Of a stretch of DNA of 64,000 nt, positions 33,849 to 42,129 are shown one piece after another. Location of the stretch: the NCBI RefSeq assembly GCF_022026395.1, contig NZ_CP041767.1:2698501-2762500 (forward strand), written 5' to 3'. This stretch comes from Brevibacillus brevis. Lineage in GTDB: Bacteria > Bacillota > Bacilli > Brevibacillales > Brevibacillaceae. Both the position numbers and the translations under genes were made by a program. Each line of letters starts with the position of its first letter. The first letter of the stretch is position 1. The notes beneath the pieces were generated by a model. The model was given only the letters and a program-made list of their open reading frames with translations, ran no database searches and was not told the DNA's origin.

Positions 33849-34343
33849 ATGATGAACCCAACGATTGTCAAACTGGATGAAATGCGTGTAGCAGGCTTGC
33901 AAATTCGGACAACCAATGAGGCGGAGTGCGGACCGAATGCGAAAATTGGGGGACTATGGCAGCGCTATTATCAAGAAGAGCATCCCTTCAAAACTCCCCA
34001 TCAAAAAGAGCCGGGTGTTGTTCTGGGGGTGTACTCCGATTACGACAGTGACGAGACCGGTGAGTACTCCTTGTTAGTAGGAACCGTTGTAGAAACAAAC
34101 GGTGAGCTTCCTGCTGAGCTTACAGTCAAGACCCTGCCGGCTTCTACTTACGCTGTATTTACGACTCGCGTAGGACCGATGGTAGAGGTTGTGATGGAGG
34201 CCTGGGCGAAGGTGTGGGAGTGGTCCCATCAACCGGGGAACAAGCGAACATTTACCGGAGATTTCGAACGATATGACGGAGTGCGCTGCGCTGATGCCAA
34301 CAACGCACAAGTGGATTTGTACATCGCGATCGCAGAAGAATAA
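33849..34343 (+). CDS. GyrI-like/AraC effector-binding domain protein
   Basis: A stand-alone small-molecule binding domain of 164 residues (SOUL/GyrI-like fold). Characteristic features are an N-terminal strand with VAGLQIRTTNE, the W-xx-Y motif in LWQRYYQEE, VVLGVYSDYDSDETGEYSLLVG and the C-terminal WEWSHQPG-like helix with a final YIAIAEE strand. Proteins of this type bind drugs or act as inducers for neighbouring regulators such as the YafY-like gene. The ATG at 33849 is eight bases after AGGAG; a second ATG follows in frame. A terminator lies behind. Confidence 0.85.
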   Translation: MMNPTIVKLDEMRVAGLQIRTTNEAECGPNAKIGGLWQRYYQEEHPFKTPHQKEPGVVLGVYSDYDSDETGEYSLLVGTVVETNGELPAELTVKTLPASTYAVFTTRVGPMVEVVMEAWAKVWEWSHQPGNKRTFTGDFERYDGVRCADANNAQVDLYIAIAEE

Positions 34344-34363
34344 TAGTACAGCATCTCATCCAT

Positions 34364-34400
34364 GCAGTCGTAGTCGATCAGGCTACGACTGTTTTGCTTT
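34364..34400 (+). terminator. Terminator after the GyrI-like gene
   Basis: GCAGTCGTAG pairs with CTACGACTG(T) over a 9-base loop, followed by TTTTGCTTTTTT. Confidence 0.88.
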
Positions 34401-34469
34401 TTTCCATGATTTCTTCACAAGTTTCGTTTACTCTAGAGGAAGAGTGGCAGAGGGGAGTCATACAGACGA

Positions 34470-35054
34470 ATGGATTGGATAACCAATATAGAAGCCCTGG
34501 CAGAGTGGATTCGCTCTTTGGGGATGCTGGGGATTGTCGGTAGTATTTTATTGAACATCGTGATCAGTGTGGCGGGTGTATTGCCGTCCATTTTTTTATC
34601 GGGTGCGAACGCAGTCGTGTTCGGCTTGTACGGAGGGTTCTTGATTTCCTTAACGGGAGAGGTGGTTGGGGCTTGCATAGCCTTCTTTCTTTACCGCTAC
34701 ACGATCAAAAAAGCAGATCGAAACGAAAAGCTAAAATCATTCAAATGGGTACATACCATCAATGGAACGACGAGTTTTCGCAAGTGCCTTGCCATCGTTT
34801 TGCTCAGGATAAATCCGCTGATGCCTTCAGGTGTAATCAATTTAGGCGCGGCTATGACGAATATCACCTTCGTGCAATTTTTGGTGGCGACCTTGCTAGG
34901 AAAAGTGCCGTCGATGGTTTTTGAAACATTCGTCGGTCATGATCTGATTACTTTTGGTGAAAACAAGTTTCGCTTGCTCTTTTCCTTGCTGGCAGGCGCT
35001 CTCGTCTTTTTACTTTTCTGGAAAAAAGGAAAGGATCAAACACAAGAGGAGTAG
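34470..35054 (+). CDS. VTT (DedA/TVP38) family membrane protein
   Basis: Integral membrane protein of 194 residues with hydrophobic segments at about 20-45, 48-72, 115-140, 150-165 and 170-185. The conserved glycine-rich VFGLYGGFLISLTGEVVGACIAFFLYRY and R-INPLMPSGVINLGAAM motifs identify the SNARE-associated/VTT domain, members of which are linked to lipid scrambling and membrane homeostasis. The GGGGAG RBS is 12 bases from the ATG, slightly long. Twelve bases separate it from a response regulator, so the three genes to 37109 may form an operon. Confidence 0.88.
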   Translation: MDWITNIEALAEWIRSLGMLGIVGSILLNIVISVAGVLPSIFLSGANAVVFGLYGGFLISLTGEVVGACIAFFLYRYTIKKADRNEKLKSFKWVHTINGTTSFRKCLAIVLLRINPLMPSGVINLGAAMTNITFVQFLVATLLGKVPSMVFETFVGHDLITFGENKFRLLFSLLAGALVFLLFWKKGKDQTQEE

Positions 35055-35065
35055 GGAGGATTTAC

Positions 35066-35755
35066 ATGTCTACCATTTTGCTAGTCGATGATGAGCCGCA
35101 AATCTTAGAAATATTGTCCTCCTATTTGCAAAAGGAAGGATATCATGTCCTGACCGCCCAAACAGGCAAGGAAGCAGTCGAAATGGCCACGACGATTTCA
35201 TTGACCTGTATCATTTTGGATCTGATGCTTCCTGATTTGAGTGGGGAAGAAGTCTGCGTCCAAATTCGCAAAGAGTCGCGTGTCCCGATTTTGATGCTAA
35301 CAGCGAAAAGTGGAGAGGCGGATCGGATTCGCGGGCTTACGATTGGCGCTGATGACTATTTAATCAAGCCTTTTAGCCCGAGAGAACTTGTAGCCCGTGT
35401 TCGAGCCGTTATGCGTCGTGCGGGCGATTATTCAACACTCTCCGATTTCGTTGAAGTGGGCGACTTGACCATATCAATGAATGAGAAGAGAGTCACGAGA
35501 AAGGGAGTCGCTTTGGAGGTTACGCCAAATGAATACCGCTTGCTCACAACGCTTGTCCGTTATCCGGGGAGGACGTGGGGCAGGGAGGAACTCGTGCGTG
35601 AGGTCATGGGCTTTGATTTCGATGGATACGATCGAACCATTGATACGCATATCAAAAATCTTCGCCAAAAGATAGAGGCAGACCCGAAGCAACCGGAGTA
35701 TATCAAGACGGTGTATGGATTGGGCTATCGCTTTGACGATCCCATGAAGAAGTGA
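35066..35755 (+). CDS. OmpR/PhoB family response regulator
   Basis: Two-component transcription regulator of 229 residues. Receiver domain with acidic pocket DDEPQ and phospho-accepting Asp in IILDLMLPDLSG, Thr/Ser in LTAKSGEADR and Lys in YLIKPFSPREL. C-terminal winged-helix trans_reg_C domain (about 130-225; LTPNEYRLL-like and TIDTHIKNLRQKI, GLGYRF). The RBS is GGGAGGA. It precedes its cognate sensor kinase with 7 bases between. Confidence 0.94.
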   Translation: MSTILLVDDEPQILEILSSYLQKEGYHVLTAQTGKEAVEMATTISLTCIILDLMLPDLSGEEVCVQIRKESRVPILMLTAKSGEADRIRGLTIGADDYLIKPFSPRELVARVRAVMRRAGDYSTLSDFVEVGDLTISMNEKRVTRKGVALEVTPNEYRLLTTLVRYPGRTWGREELVREVMGFDFDGYDRTIDTHIKNLRQKIEADPKQPEYIKTVYGLGYRFDDPMKK

Positions 35756-35762
35756 GGCCACA

Positions 35763-37109
35763 ATGAAGCATATTTGGGTAAAGCTCGCCTTTGTGATCAT
35801 GACAGTCGGTGCTTGCGCTGTTCTTTTTTCCTCGTTGTTGTCCGTAAAGGAAATGGATGTTCATTTTTCCATGTATGCCAATGAAGTGAGGAATCAGCAT
35901 AACCAGGAAATATCGCGTGTCGCACTCCAGGCGTATCAGGACAATCAAGGCTGGGGAGCGGAAGCCTATCATAAGCTTGAAGCGGTTTCTGAGGTCTTGG
36001 GATTGCATATCACACTCCTCGATCAACAGCAACAAGTACAAAACGAATGGGGCAAGCGGCCAGTCCATACGAGCAATTACAGTGTAGACAAGATTCCCCT
36101 TGTCAGTAAGGGAGTCATGATCGGGCAACTGGTGATTAGCCATGATGATCGCAGTGCGTATATGACATTGGAAAGTCATTTTCAATGGGCGCATAAAAAC
36201 ACAACATTGTGGACAATGGCTGTGCTGCTTATCCTGGTCATTATCATCAGCATACCACTCGCCCGGACTATGGTGCGTCCTGTCGTACAAGTGAGTACCG
36301 CAGCACAACGAGTCGCGCGAGGCAATCTGTCGATACGTGTACCGGAACCTCGTGGCAAGGATGAAGTTACGTCATTGGTCGCTGCCTTTAACAACCTGGT
36401 CCAAAGTCTTGAGCATCAGGAGGAGCTGCGCAAGCGACTGACCTCCGATATTGCCCATGAATTGCGAACTCCGTTGAACACCTTGTTGGCGCAAGTAGAG
36501 GGGATGATCGATGGCATATGGGAAGCGACTCCCAAAAATCTCGAAAGCACGAGGTCTGAGGTACTGCGGTTGAGCCGTCTCGTCCGTGATTTAGATCAGG
36601 TGATCCAAGTGGAGTCAGGCTCCTTGCAAATGCGCAGTGAAGAGGTGGAACTGCGTGAGGTTGTCAAAGAAGTCACCGAGTCGATGAGTGCGACGTTTGC
36701 CCGTGCCCAAGTGAATTTTCACTTCAAAGGAGATCACGTTGCCTGGATCAAAGGGGACAGGCAGCGACTGGCGCAAATCGTGGCCAATTTGTTGACGAAT
36801 GCCTGCAAGTATACTCCAGCGGGTGGAGAAGTCGTAGTTACAGTGGACAAACCGAGTACGATGGTCCGGTTGCAAGTAAAGGACAACGGCACGGGTATCG
36901 ACCAAAAGGATCTCCCGTACGTATTTGAGCGTTTTTATCGGGGAGATCGCTCACGAGCAAGGGAACGCGGTGGAGCAGGATTGGGGTTGACGATTGTGAA
37001 AGGGATTGTGGAGGCGCACAAGGGAATCATCTCGTTGGATAGTAGAGTGGGTGAGGGAACGACCATCACGATTTTGTTTCCGTCACAAGCTTATGAAGGC
37101 GAAAAGTAA
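35763..37109 (+). CDS. Sensor histidine kinase, HAMP type
   Basis: Membrane sensor kinase of 448 residues with two transmembrane segments (about 7-28 and 145-165) enclosing an extracellular sensor region of some 115 residues with no recognised ligand domain. HAMP linker (about 167-220), HisKA with phospho-His in SDIAHELRTPLN, and HATPase_c with N-box NLLTNACKYTP, G1 DNGTGIDQ, F box FERFYRGD and G2 GGAGLGL. It partners the response regulator at 35066. The stimulus is unknown; an adjacent VTT protein may hint at envelope sensing. Confidence 0.94.
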   Translation: MKHIWVKLAFVIMTVGACAVLFSSLLSVKEMDVHFSMYANEVRNQHNQEISRVALQAYQDNQGWGAEAYHKLEAVSEVLGLHITLLDQQQQVQNEWGKRPVHTSNYSVDKIPLVSKGVMIGQLVISHDDRSAYMTLESHFQWAHKNTTLWTMAVLLILVIIISIPLARTMVRPVVQVSTAAQRVARGNLSIRVPEPRGKDEVTSLVAAFNNLVQSLEHQEELRKRLTSDIAHELRTPLNTLLAQVEGMIDGIWEATPKNLESTRSEVLRLSRLVRDLDQVIQVESGSLQMRSEEVELREVVKEVTESMSATFARAQVNFHFKGDHVAWIKGDRQRLAQIVANLLTNACKYTPAGGEVVVTVDKPSTMVRLQVKDNGTGIDQKDLPYVFERFYRGDRSRARERGGAGLGLTIVKGIVEAHKGIISLDSRVGEGTTITILFPSQAYEGEK

Positions 37110-37189
37110 GCCTAACCCGTATCGTTCTCGCAGCACATCGTTTATCATAGGAAGAGAATTTGAATATTCGATACAAAGAGGGAGAGCAC

Positions 37190-37816
37190 ATGTTTGATTG
37201 GACTACCATGGGAGCATTTTTGGCTGTTGTGATCGGCCTCTTTTTAATTCCGGGTCCCGCTGTTCTGTTAACTGCGACGCGTACCGTCCAGGGAGGCCGT
37301 AAAGCGGGGATAATGGCTGGGCTGGGCATTGCTACAGGCGATTTCATTCATACGATTTTTGCTGCAGTCGGTTTGTCCGCGATATTGATGACATCTGCAT
37401 GGGCATTCAATCTCGTAAAATTTGCGGGAGCGGCTTATTTGGTCTATTTAGGTGTTCGGGCCATGCTTGAAAAACCATCTGACCCAGAGCTGCCAAAAGT
37501 AACACCGTTGCCTCCGCTGCAATCGTATGGGCAAGCTATCCTCGCAGAAGTTTTGAATCCGAAGACGGCATTGTTCTTTCTGGCGTTTCTGCCACAATTC
37601 GTACATCCGGAGCGTGGGGGAGCCATTTACCAATTCCTTGTCCTGGGACTGATATTCGCTATCTTGGGGTTCTTTTACACCGCATTGATTGCAATCAGCA
37701 TCAGACCACTTGGGCATATGGTGAAGCGAATTTCCTGGCTGGGTCGCTGGAGTGGCAAGATCGTAGGTTCTGTTTACATCTTATTGGGCTTAAAAGTAGC
37801 ACTGCAAGAAAGATAA
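37190..37816 (+). CDS. LysE/RhtB family amino acid exporter
   Basis: Membrane exporter of 208 residues with about six hydrophobic segments. The family signature GPAVLLTATRTVQGGRKAGIMAGLGIATGD is intact, together with AEVLNPKTALFFLAFLPQFV. Start at the ATG at 37190 after AGAGGGAGA; the ORF frame opens 30 bases upstream without RBS. Related proteins export homoserine, threonine or other amino acids. It is a single gene closed by a strong terminator, and regulation is not evident. Confidence 0.9.
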   Translation: MFDWTTMGAFLAVVIGLFLIPGPAVLLTATRTVQGGRKAGIMAGLGIATGDFIHTIFAAVGLSAILMTSAWAFNLVKFAGAAYLVYLGVRAMLEKPSDPELPKVTPLPPLQSYGQAILAEVLNPKTALFFLAFLPQFVHPERGGAIYQFLVLGLIFAILGFFYTALIAISIRPLGHMVKRISWLGRWSGKIVGSVYILLGLKVALQER

Positions 37817-37825
37817 AGAAATGAG

Positions 37826-37857
37826 TCGGGAAGACAGTCTTCCCGGCTTTTTTATTA
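37826..37857 (+). terminator. Terminator after the LysE-family gene
   Basis: CGGGAAGAC pairs with GTCTTCCCG with a very short loop, followed by TTTTTTATT. Confidence 0.88.
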
Positions 37858-37875
37858 TATGTTTACGGCTATTAG

Positions 37876-37908
37876 GTACTTTTTAGTGCCTATGATACTT
37901 GAAAGTAC
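37876..37908. promoter_or_regulatory. Candidate operator for the HxlR regulator
   Basis: GTACTTT and AAAGTAC form an inverted repeat around 19 bases containing the related repeat GATACTTG, and a palindrome AGTACGTACT directly follows. The site lies 124 bases upstream of the transporter gene that heads the HxlR-containing cluster. Confidence 0.45.
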
Positions 37909-38031
37909 GTACTTCCTACCAAGTGAGGCATGAGACATAATAGCATTCAGAACCAACATATTCGCCAATCATGATAAGTAAGGGCCCTGCTTTGTGAACG
38001 GCAAGAAAAATTAAGGGAGGATACAACTCAG

Positions 38032-39243
38032 ATGAGCACAATTACATCCAATGTGAAGCAGCAAGCAACTGGTGCCAAAAACTCCACTCTTGCTTTACTT
38101 GCTCTCGCAATCAGCGCATTCGGTATCGGGACTACTGAATTTGTTATCGTCGGTTTGTTGTCTACAGTCGCACAGGATTTGAAAGTAACCATTACCTTAG
38201 CAGGACTTCTTATTTCTGGATATGCATTAGGGGTAGCTGTTGGAGCTCCGATTATTACAGCACTCACAAGTCGAATTCCACGCAAAGCGCTACTCATGCT
38301 TTTGATGATTGTCTTTGTTGTCGGAAACAGCGCGGCAGCCTTGTCGAGTAGTTTTACACTTTTAATCATTGCCCGTTTCTTTACCGCGTTTTCTCATGGG
38401 GTATTTTTCTCCATCGGTTCGACGATTGCAGCCGATCTGGTTCCAGAAAACAAGCGCGCCAGTGCGATTGCTACCATGTTTACGGGTCTGACTGTCGCAA
38501 CTGTTACAGGCGTACCTTTGGGAACGTTTATTGGACAAATGTTTGGATGGAGAGCGACTTTTTGGGGAGTGGCCATTCTTGGCGTAATTGCACTTATCTC
38601 GACAGCGATTCTGGTACCAAGCAATTTGAAAAAAGCTAAGCCGGCTTCCATTAAAGACCAAGTGAAAATAATCACAAACTTGCCATTGTTACTTGTCTTT
38701 GCGATTACGGCTCTTGGCTACGGCGGTACCTTCGTAACCTTTACATTCTTAGGTCCGATTCTGGAAGAAATCACAGGTTATCAGGCGAGTGCCGTCAGTC
38801 TGATTCTGCTCGTCTATGGGATTGCGGTAGCGATTGGAAATACGGTTGGAGGAAAGGCGGCCGACAAGAATCCGATAAAAGCGCTGCGTTGGATGTTTAT
38901 CATTCAGGCGATCATTTTGGTCATTCTCACGTTTACTGCGCCTTTCAAATGGGGGGGAACCCTCACGATTATGTTGATGGGCCTCTTGGCCTTTATGAAC
39001 GTACCAGGCTTGCAAGTATATGTCGTGCAGTTGGCTGAAAAATACGTGCCAAGTGCTGTTGATGTAGCTTCTGCCATTAACATTGCGGCATTCAATCTCG
39101 GCATTGCGATAGGAGCGTTCGTGGGAGGAATCATCGTCGATACCATTGGACTGATTCATACACCATGGGTCGGCGGAGTGATGGTGTTAGGTGCAGCATT
39201 ACTGACGGTGATCAGCAGCAAGCTGGAAAAAGCTCGTCGCTAA
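38032..39243 (+). CDS. MFS transporter, DHA1/AraJ-like
   Basis: Twelve-span major facilitator of 403 residues. Motif A-like RIPRKALLMLLMIVFVVGN between helices 2 and 3, FSHGVFFSIGSTIAADLVPENKRASA and VTGVPLGTFIGQMFGWRATFWGV (motif C-like) are typical of AraJ/YdhP-type drug or sugar efflux proteins. The RBS is GGGAGGA 13 bases before the ATG. It heads a same-strand cluster with an LLM oxidoreductase, an HxlR regulator and a quinone-reductase-like protein. A weak hairpin separates it from the next gene. Confidence 0.92.
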   Translation: MSTITSNVKQQATGAKNSTLALLALAISAFGIGTTEFVIVGLLSTVAQDLKVTITLAGLLISGYALGVAVGAPIITALTSRIPRKALLMLLMIVFVVGNSAAALSSSFTLLIIARFFTAFSHGVFFSIGSTIAADLVPENKRASAIATMFTGLTVATVTGVPLGTFIGQMFGWRATFWGVAILGVIALISTAILVPSNLKKAKPASIKDQVKIITNLPLLLVFAITALGYGGTFVTFTFLGPILEEITGYQASAVSLILLVYGIAVAIGNTVGGKAADKNPIKALRWMFIIQAIILVILTFTAPFKWGGTLTIMLMGLLAFMNVPGLQVYVVQLAEKYVPSAVDVASAINIAAFNLGIAIGAFVGGIIVDTIGLIHTPWVGGVMVLGAALLTVISSKLEKARR

Positions 39244-39252
39244 TTGTACAAA

Positions 39253-39292
39253 GACGGCGGATGGATGAAAGCACTGTGTCCGCCGTTGGTTT
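39253..39292 (+). terminator. Weak internal terminator or processing hairpin
   Basis: ACGGCGGA pairs with TCCGCCGT over a 17-base loop, followed by TGGTTT. The T tract is poor, so read-through into the LLM gene is likely. Confidence 0.45.
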
Positions 39293-39322
39293 CCAAAAAC
39301 ATCACGTGAGGAGAGAGCATCG

Positions 39323-40297
39323 ATGAGCAAATTCGACGGTCACTATGGTTTTCAGCGAATGTTCCAAGAAGGGAAGATGACCTTGGGATTTCACATTCCG
39401 CTGGAGGCATACGAATGGGAAGCACCGACAATGGAGCGACAGGTTGAACTCGTTCAAGCGGCAGAAGACTACGGCTTTACCGGAATCTGGCTGCGCGATG
39501 TGATTTTGCAGGACCCCGCTTTTGGTGACCCCGCAACCGGGCAAATTTATGACATGATGATTTATTTAACCTATTTGGCTGCGCAAACCAAAAAAATCGC
39601 TTTCGGTACCTCGAGTATCGTGCTTCCACTGCGTCATCCGTTGCGAGTGGCAAAAGAGACAGCGACCATCGAAAATTTGTTTCCCCAACGTTTGATGATG
39701 GGGATTTCTTCAGGAGACAGACGGGCAGATTTTCATGGATTGAATGTGCCGCATGAACAGCGTGCAGAGCTGTTTCGTGATGGCTACGACTACTTGCAGA
39801 AGGTCATGGCAGAGGATTTCCCAAAAATCAACTCTCCATACGGTATGATTAATGGAGCGAATCTGGTGCCTAAATCGACTGCGCCCATTCCTACTTTTAT
39901 CACGGGGTACAGTCAACAAACGATGGACTGGTTCGCGCAAAACGGAGATGGGTGGATTTATTATCCGCGTGACCCATACAACCAAGCACATGCCATCCAG
40001 GAATGGAGAGAGCTTGTCCAGAAATATCATCCAGGTGTATTCAAGCCGTTTATTCAGCCTCTTCATCTGGATCTTGCAGAAAACCCGGATGAGTCGGTCA
40101 CGCCGATTCGATTAGGGTACCGGGTCGGAAGAAAGATGCTTATAGAACTGTTGGCCATGTATCAAGAGGTCGGCGTCAATCATTTGTTCTTCGCCTTGTT
40201 CCCTAGCCAGCGTCCTATTGACGAGGTCATCGATGAGCTTGGACAAGAAGTACTTCCATATTTCCCGGCCCATATCGATACACCGGAGCAGGTTTGA
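39323..40297 (+). CDS. LLM-class flavin-dependent oxidoreductase
   Basis: Luciferase-like monooxygenase fold enzyme of 324 residues using reduced FMN. Barrel motifs include TLGFHIPLEAYEW, VQAAEDYGFTGIWLRDV, FGTSSIVLPLRHPLRVAKETATI, and RLMMGISSGDRR, with IYYPRDP in the C-terminal half. The substrate is not predictable. The HxlR regulator 27 bases downstream and the flanking reductase suggest a role in electrophile, quinone or xenobiotic handling. The RBS is GAGGAGAG. Confidence 0.9.
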   Translation: MSKFDGHYGFQRMFQEGKMTLGFHIPLEAYEWEAPTMERQVELVQAAEDYGFTGIWLRDVILQDPAFGDPATGQIYDMMIYLTYLAAQTKKIAFGTSSIVLPLRHPLRVAKETATIENLFPQRLMMGISSGDRRADFHGLNVPHEQRAELFRDGYDYLQKVMAEDFPKINSPYGMINGANLVPKSTAPIPTFITGYSQQTMDWFAQNGDGWIYYPRDPYNQAHAIQEWRELVQKYHPGVFKPFIQPLHLDLAENPDESVTPIRLGYRVGRKMLIELLAMYQEVGVNHLFFALFPSQRPIDEVIDELGQEVLPYFPAHIDTPEQV

Positions 40298-40324
40298 CAA
40301 CATCTTTTATGAGGAGGGGAGGAC

Positions 40325-40654
40325 ATGCAAAAATACAATATCCCTGTAGAGGCAACATTGGAAGTCATTGGAGGGAAATGGAAAGTAGTAATCCTCTGCT
40401 TGTTGGCAAAAGGGACAAAGCGGACAAGCGAATTGAAACGCGCAATGCCTGCCATCACGCAAAAAATGTTAACGCAGCAACTGCGAGAATTGGAAGCGGA
40501 CAACATCATTACCCGCAATGTGTATCAGCAGGTTCCCCCACGCGTCGAATATGAATTGACCGAGTACGGCAAGACACTTTCGAAGGTCTTAGATGTCATG
40601 TGTGAATGGGGAGAGAGTCACATCGAAAACCAATTGCAAAAAATAGCCGAATGA
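40325..40654 (+). CDS. HxlR family transcriptional regulator
   Basis: Winged-helix MarR-like regulator of 109 residues. The HxlR hallmarks are VEATLEVIGGKWKVVILCLL, then ELKRAMPAITQKMLTQQLRELEADNIITR and RVEYELTEYGKTL in the wing. No Cys at the N-terminal position that serves as thiol switch in YodB/HypR, so sensing is by another mechanism or ligand. It lies inside the operon it probably controls, 14 bases ahead of the reductase gene; the dyad at 37876-37908 is a candidate operator. Confidence 0.92.
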   Translation: MQKYNIPVEATLEVIGGKWKVVILCLLAKGTKRTSELKRAMPAITQKMLTQQLRELEADNIITRNVYQQVPPRVEYELTEYGKTLSKVLDVMCEWGESHIENQLQKIAE

Positions 40655-40668
40655 AAAGGGGAAGTTCG

Positions 40669-41622
40669 ATGAGAGGAATTGGCATCAAGCAATACGGCGA
40701 CATCCAACAGCTAACAGAAATTGAACTGCCAACAAAGCCGATCGGACCGGACGATATGCTCATTTCAATAAAAGCGAGCGGGGTAAATCCTGTCGATTGG
40801 AAGGTGAGGGAAGGTCTGCTGCAAGCAGATTTTCCTTTTGAACTGCCACTTATTTTAGGGTGGGATGCGGCGGGCACGGTAAAGGCTGTTGGTACGAATG
40901 TGCAGGATTTTCATATCGGGGATGATGTCTTCTTTCGTCCGGAGCTGGAAAGGGAAGGGACATACGCAGATGAAATGGTCGTTCCGGCGAATATCGTAGC
41001 CCCGATGCCACGTGGTTTGTCGTATGCAGAAGCGGCTTCACTTCCGCTGGTTGGACTAACGGTTTGGCAGGCATTGGTGGAGGTAGGGAAGGTACAAGCG
41101 GGAGAAAAAGTCCTTGTGTTGGGGGGGAGCGGCGGGATCGGTTCCATGGCGATCCAGCTAGCAAAAGCGCTAGGTGCCTATGTGGCAACAACAACGAGCT
41201 CCAAAAACAGCGATTATGTCCGTGAGCTGGGAGCAGATGAAGTCATCGTGTATGACCAGGGAGCACTTCATACCTCTGCGCAATTTACATTCATGCTGGA
41301 CACGTTGGGTGGAGAAGCGTACGGAGAAGCTATAAGATTGATGAAGCAGCAAGGAAGAGTGGCCACCATTATCAGCGAGCGCGATGCCAAGAAACCTTCG
41401 TTCGCGGATGCGTTTGAGAAAGAACGAGAGCTGGATGTTACTTTTGTGTTTACGCGTCCAGATGGGACAAACATGAATCGTATTCGTGAGCTAGTGGAAG
41501 CCAAACATGTAAAGCCGTTTTTGACGAAGATATATCCAATGACGATTGAGGGGGTTCGCGATGCGCATCTCTTTAGTCAAACGGGTAGAGTGCGTGGGAA
41601 GATTGTGCTCGTCCGATCATGA
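40669..41622 (+). CDS. NADP-dependent zinc-type alcohol dehydrogenase/quinone oxidoreductase
   Basis: MDR-superfamily reductase of 317 residues. The N-terminal GroES-like domain includes IKASGVNPVDWKVREG and ILGWDAAGTVKAVGTNVQDFHIGDDVF. The nucleotide-binding motif is VLVLGGSGGIGSMAIQLAKALGAYV. Cysteine zinc ligands are absent, typical of quinone-reductase-type members. Start at ATG 40669 after AAAGGGGAAG; the longer frame overlaps hxlR. It is last in the cluster, before a terminator. Confidence 0.9.
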   Translation: MRGIGIKQYGDIQQLTEIELPTKPIGPDDMLISIKASGVNPVDWKVREGLLQADFPFELPLILGWDAAGTVKAVGTNVQDFHIGDDVFFRPELEREGTYADEMVVPANIVAPMPRGLSYAEAASLPLVGLTVWQALVEVGKVQAGEKVLVLGGSGGIGSMAIQLAKALGAYVATTTSSKNSDYVRELGADEVIVYDQGALHTSAQFTFMLDTLGGEAYGEAIRLMKQQGRVATIISERDAKKPSFADAFEKERELDVTFVFTRPDGTNMNRIRELVEAKHVKPFLTKIYPMTIEGVRDAHLFSQTGRVRGKIVLVRS

Positions 41623-41657
41623 AAGGGAGAAAGAGCACGAGTAGGTTGCGCGAATGG

Positions 41658-41707
41658 AACAGCGGCGGGCTAGGAGTATCGTTTTCAACCGAGCCCGCTG
41701 TTGTTTT
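41658..41707 (+). terminator. Terminator of the HxlR cluster
   Basis: AACAGCG(G)CGGGCT pairs with AGCCCGCTGTT around a 20-base loop, followed by GTTTTC. Confidence 0.8.
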
Positions 41708-41765
41708 CATGATAAAGCCAGCGTGACGGTCTAGTCTAAATCGCCTTCGCTGGTAATCGTCAGCT

Positions 41766-41921
41766 TCATCTCCTTCGAATCACGGCCCCCTGCAGGACAA
41801 AGGTAATCCCTAAAATTCCTGCGATGGCAAGCAGTCGAATGAAACCGTTGGACACAAACAGATTGATACAGATTAGCCCAATAATGATCAGAACAAGCAA
41901 AATCACCGTTTTCCCCGACAT
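41766..41921 (-). CDS. Small membrane protein of 51 residues
   Basis: Start at ATG 41921, 11 bases after AGGAAAGGGG. Two hydrophobic segments (about 4-22, VILLVLIIIGLICINLFV, and 27-45) end in a basic tail VIRRR, so it should span the membrane twice. No family is recognised. A 12-codon frame (MKLTITSEGDLD) overlaps its stop codon immediately after GAAGGAG; this could be a coupled microprotein but is too short to call. Confidence 0.55.
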   Translation of the reverse strand: MSGKTVILLVLIIIGLICINLFVSNGFIRLLAIAGILGITFVLQGAVIRRR

Positions 41922-42049
41922 GTACGTGTTACCCCTTTCCTCAGACAAAATGAGTGGTTTCGTCAAATCGGAATATGCGGGTCGTTCCATGGCGTATGTA
42001 ATTACTATTGTAGCGAATACAATCGTGGAAGGAAAGGCGGGATCACGTG

Positions 42050-42106
42050 AAAAAACTCCCTTCTGTCAACGCAAGGTGTTCACCTGTACGCATGAGAGGG
42101 AGTTTA
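42050..42106 (-). terminator. Terminator of the minus-strand MFS gene
   Basis: On the minus strand AAACTCCCT pairs with AGGGAGTTT around a 36-base loop containing a smaller GGTG/CACC hairpin, followed by TTTTTC. Confidence 0.75.
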
Positions 42107-42129
42107 CGCTTGTGAATATGCTACACACG

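Noticed and set aside
41723-41770. Twelve-codon frame MKLTITSEGDLD on the minus strand
   Set aside because: It has AAGGAG directly ahead and overlaps the previous stop, but is too short to call without conservation data.
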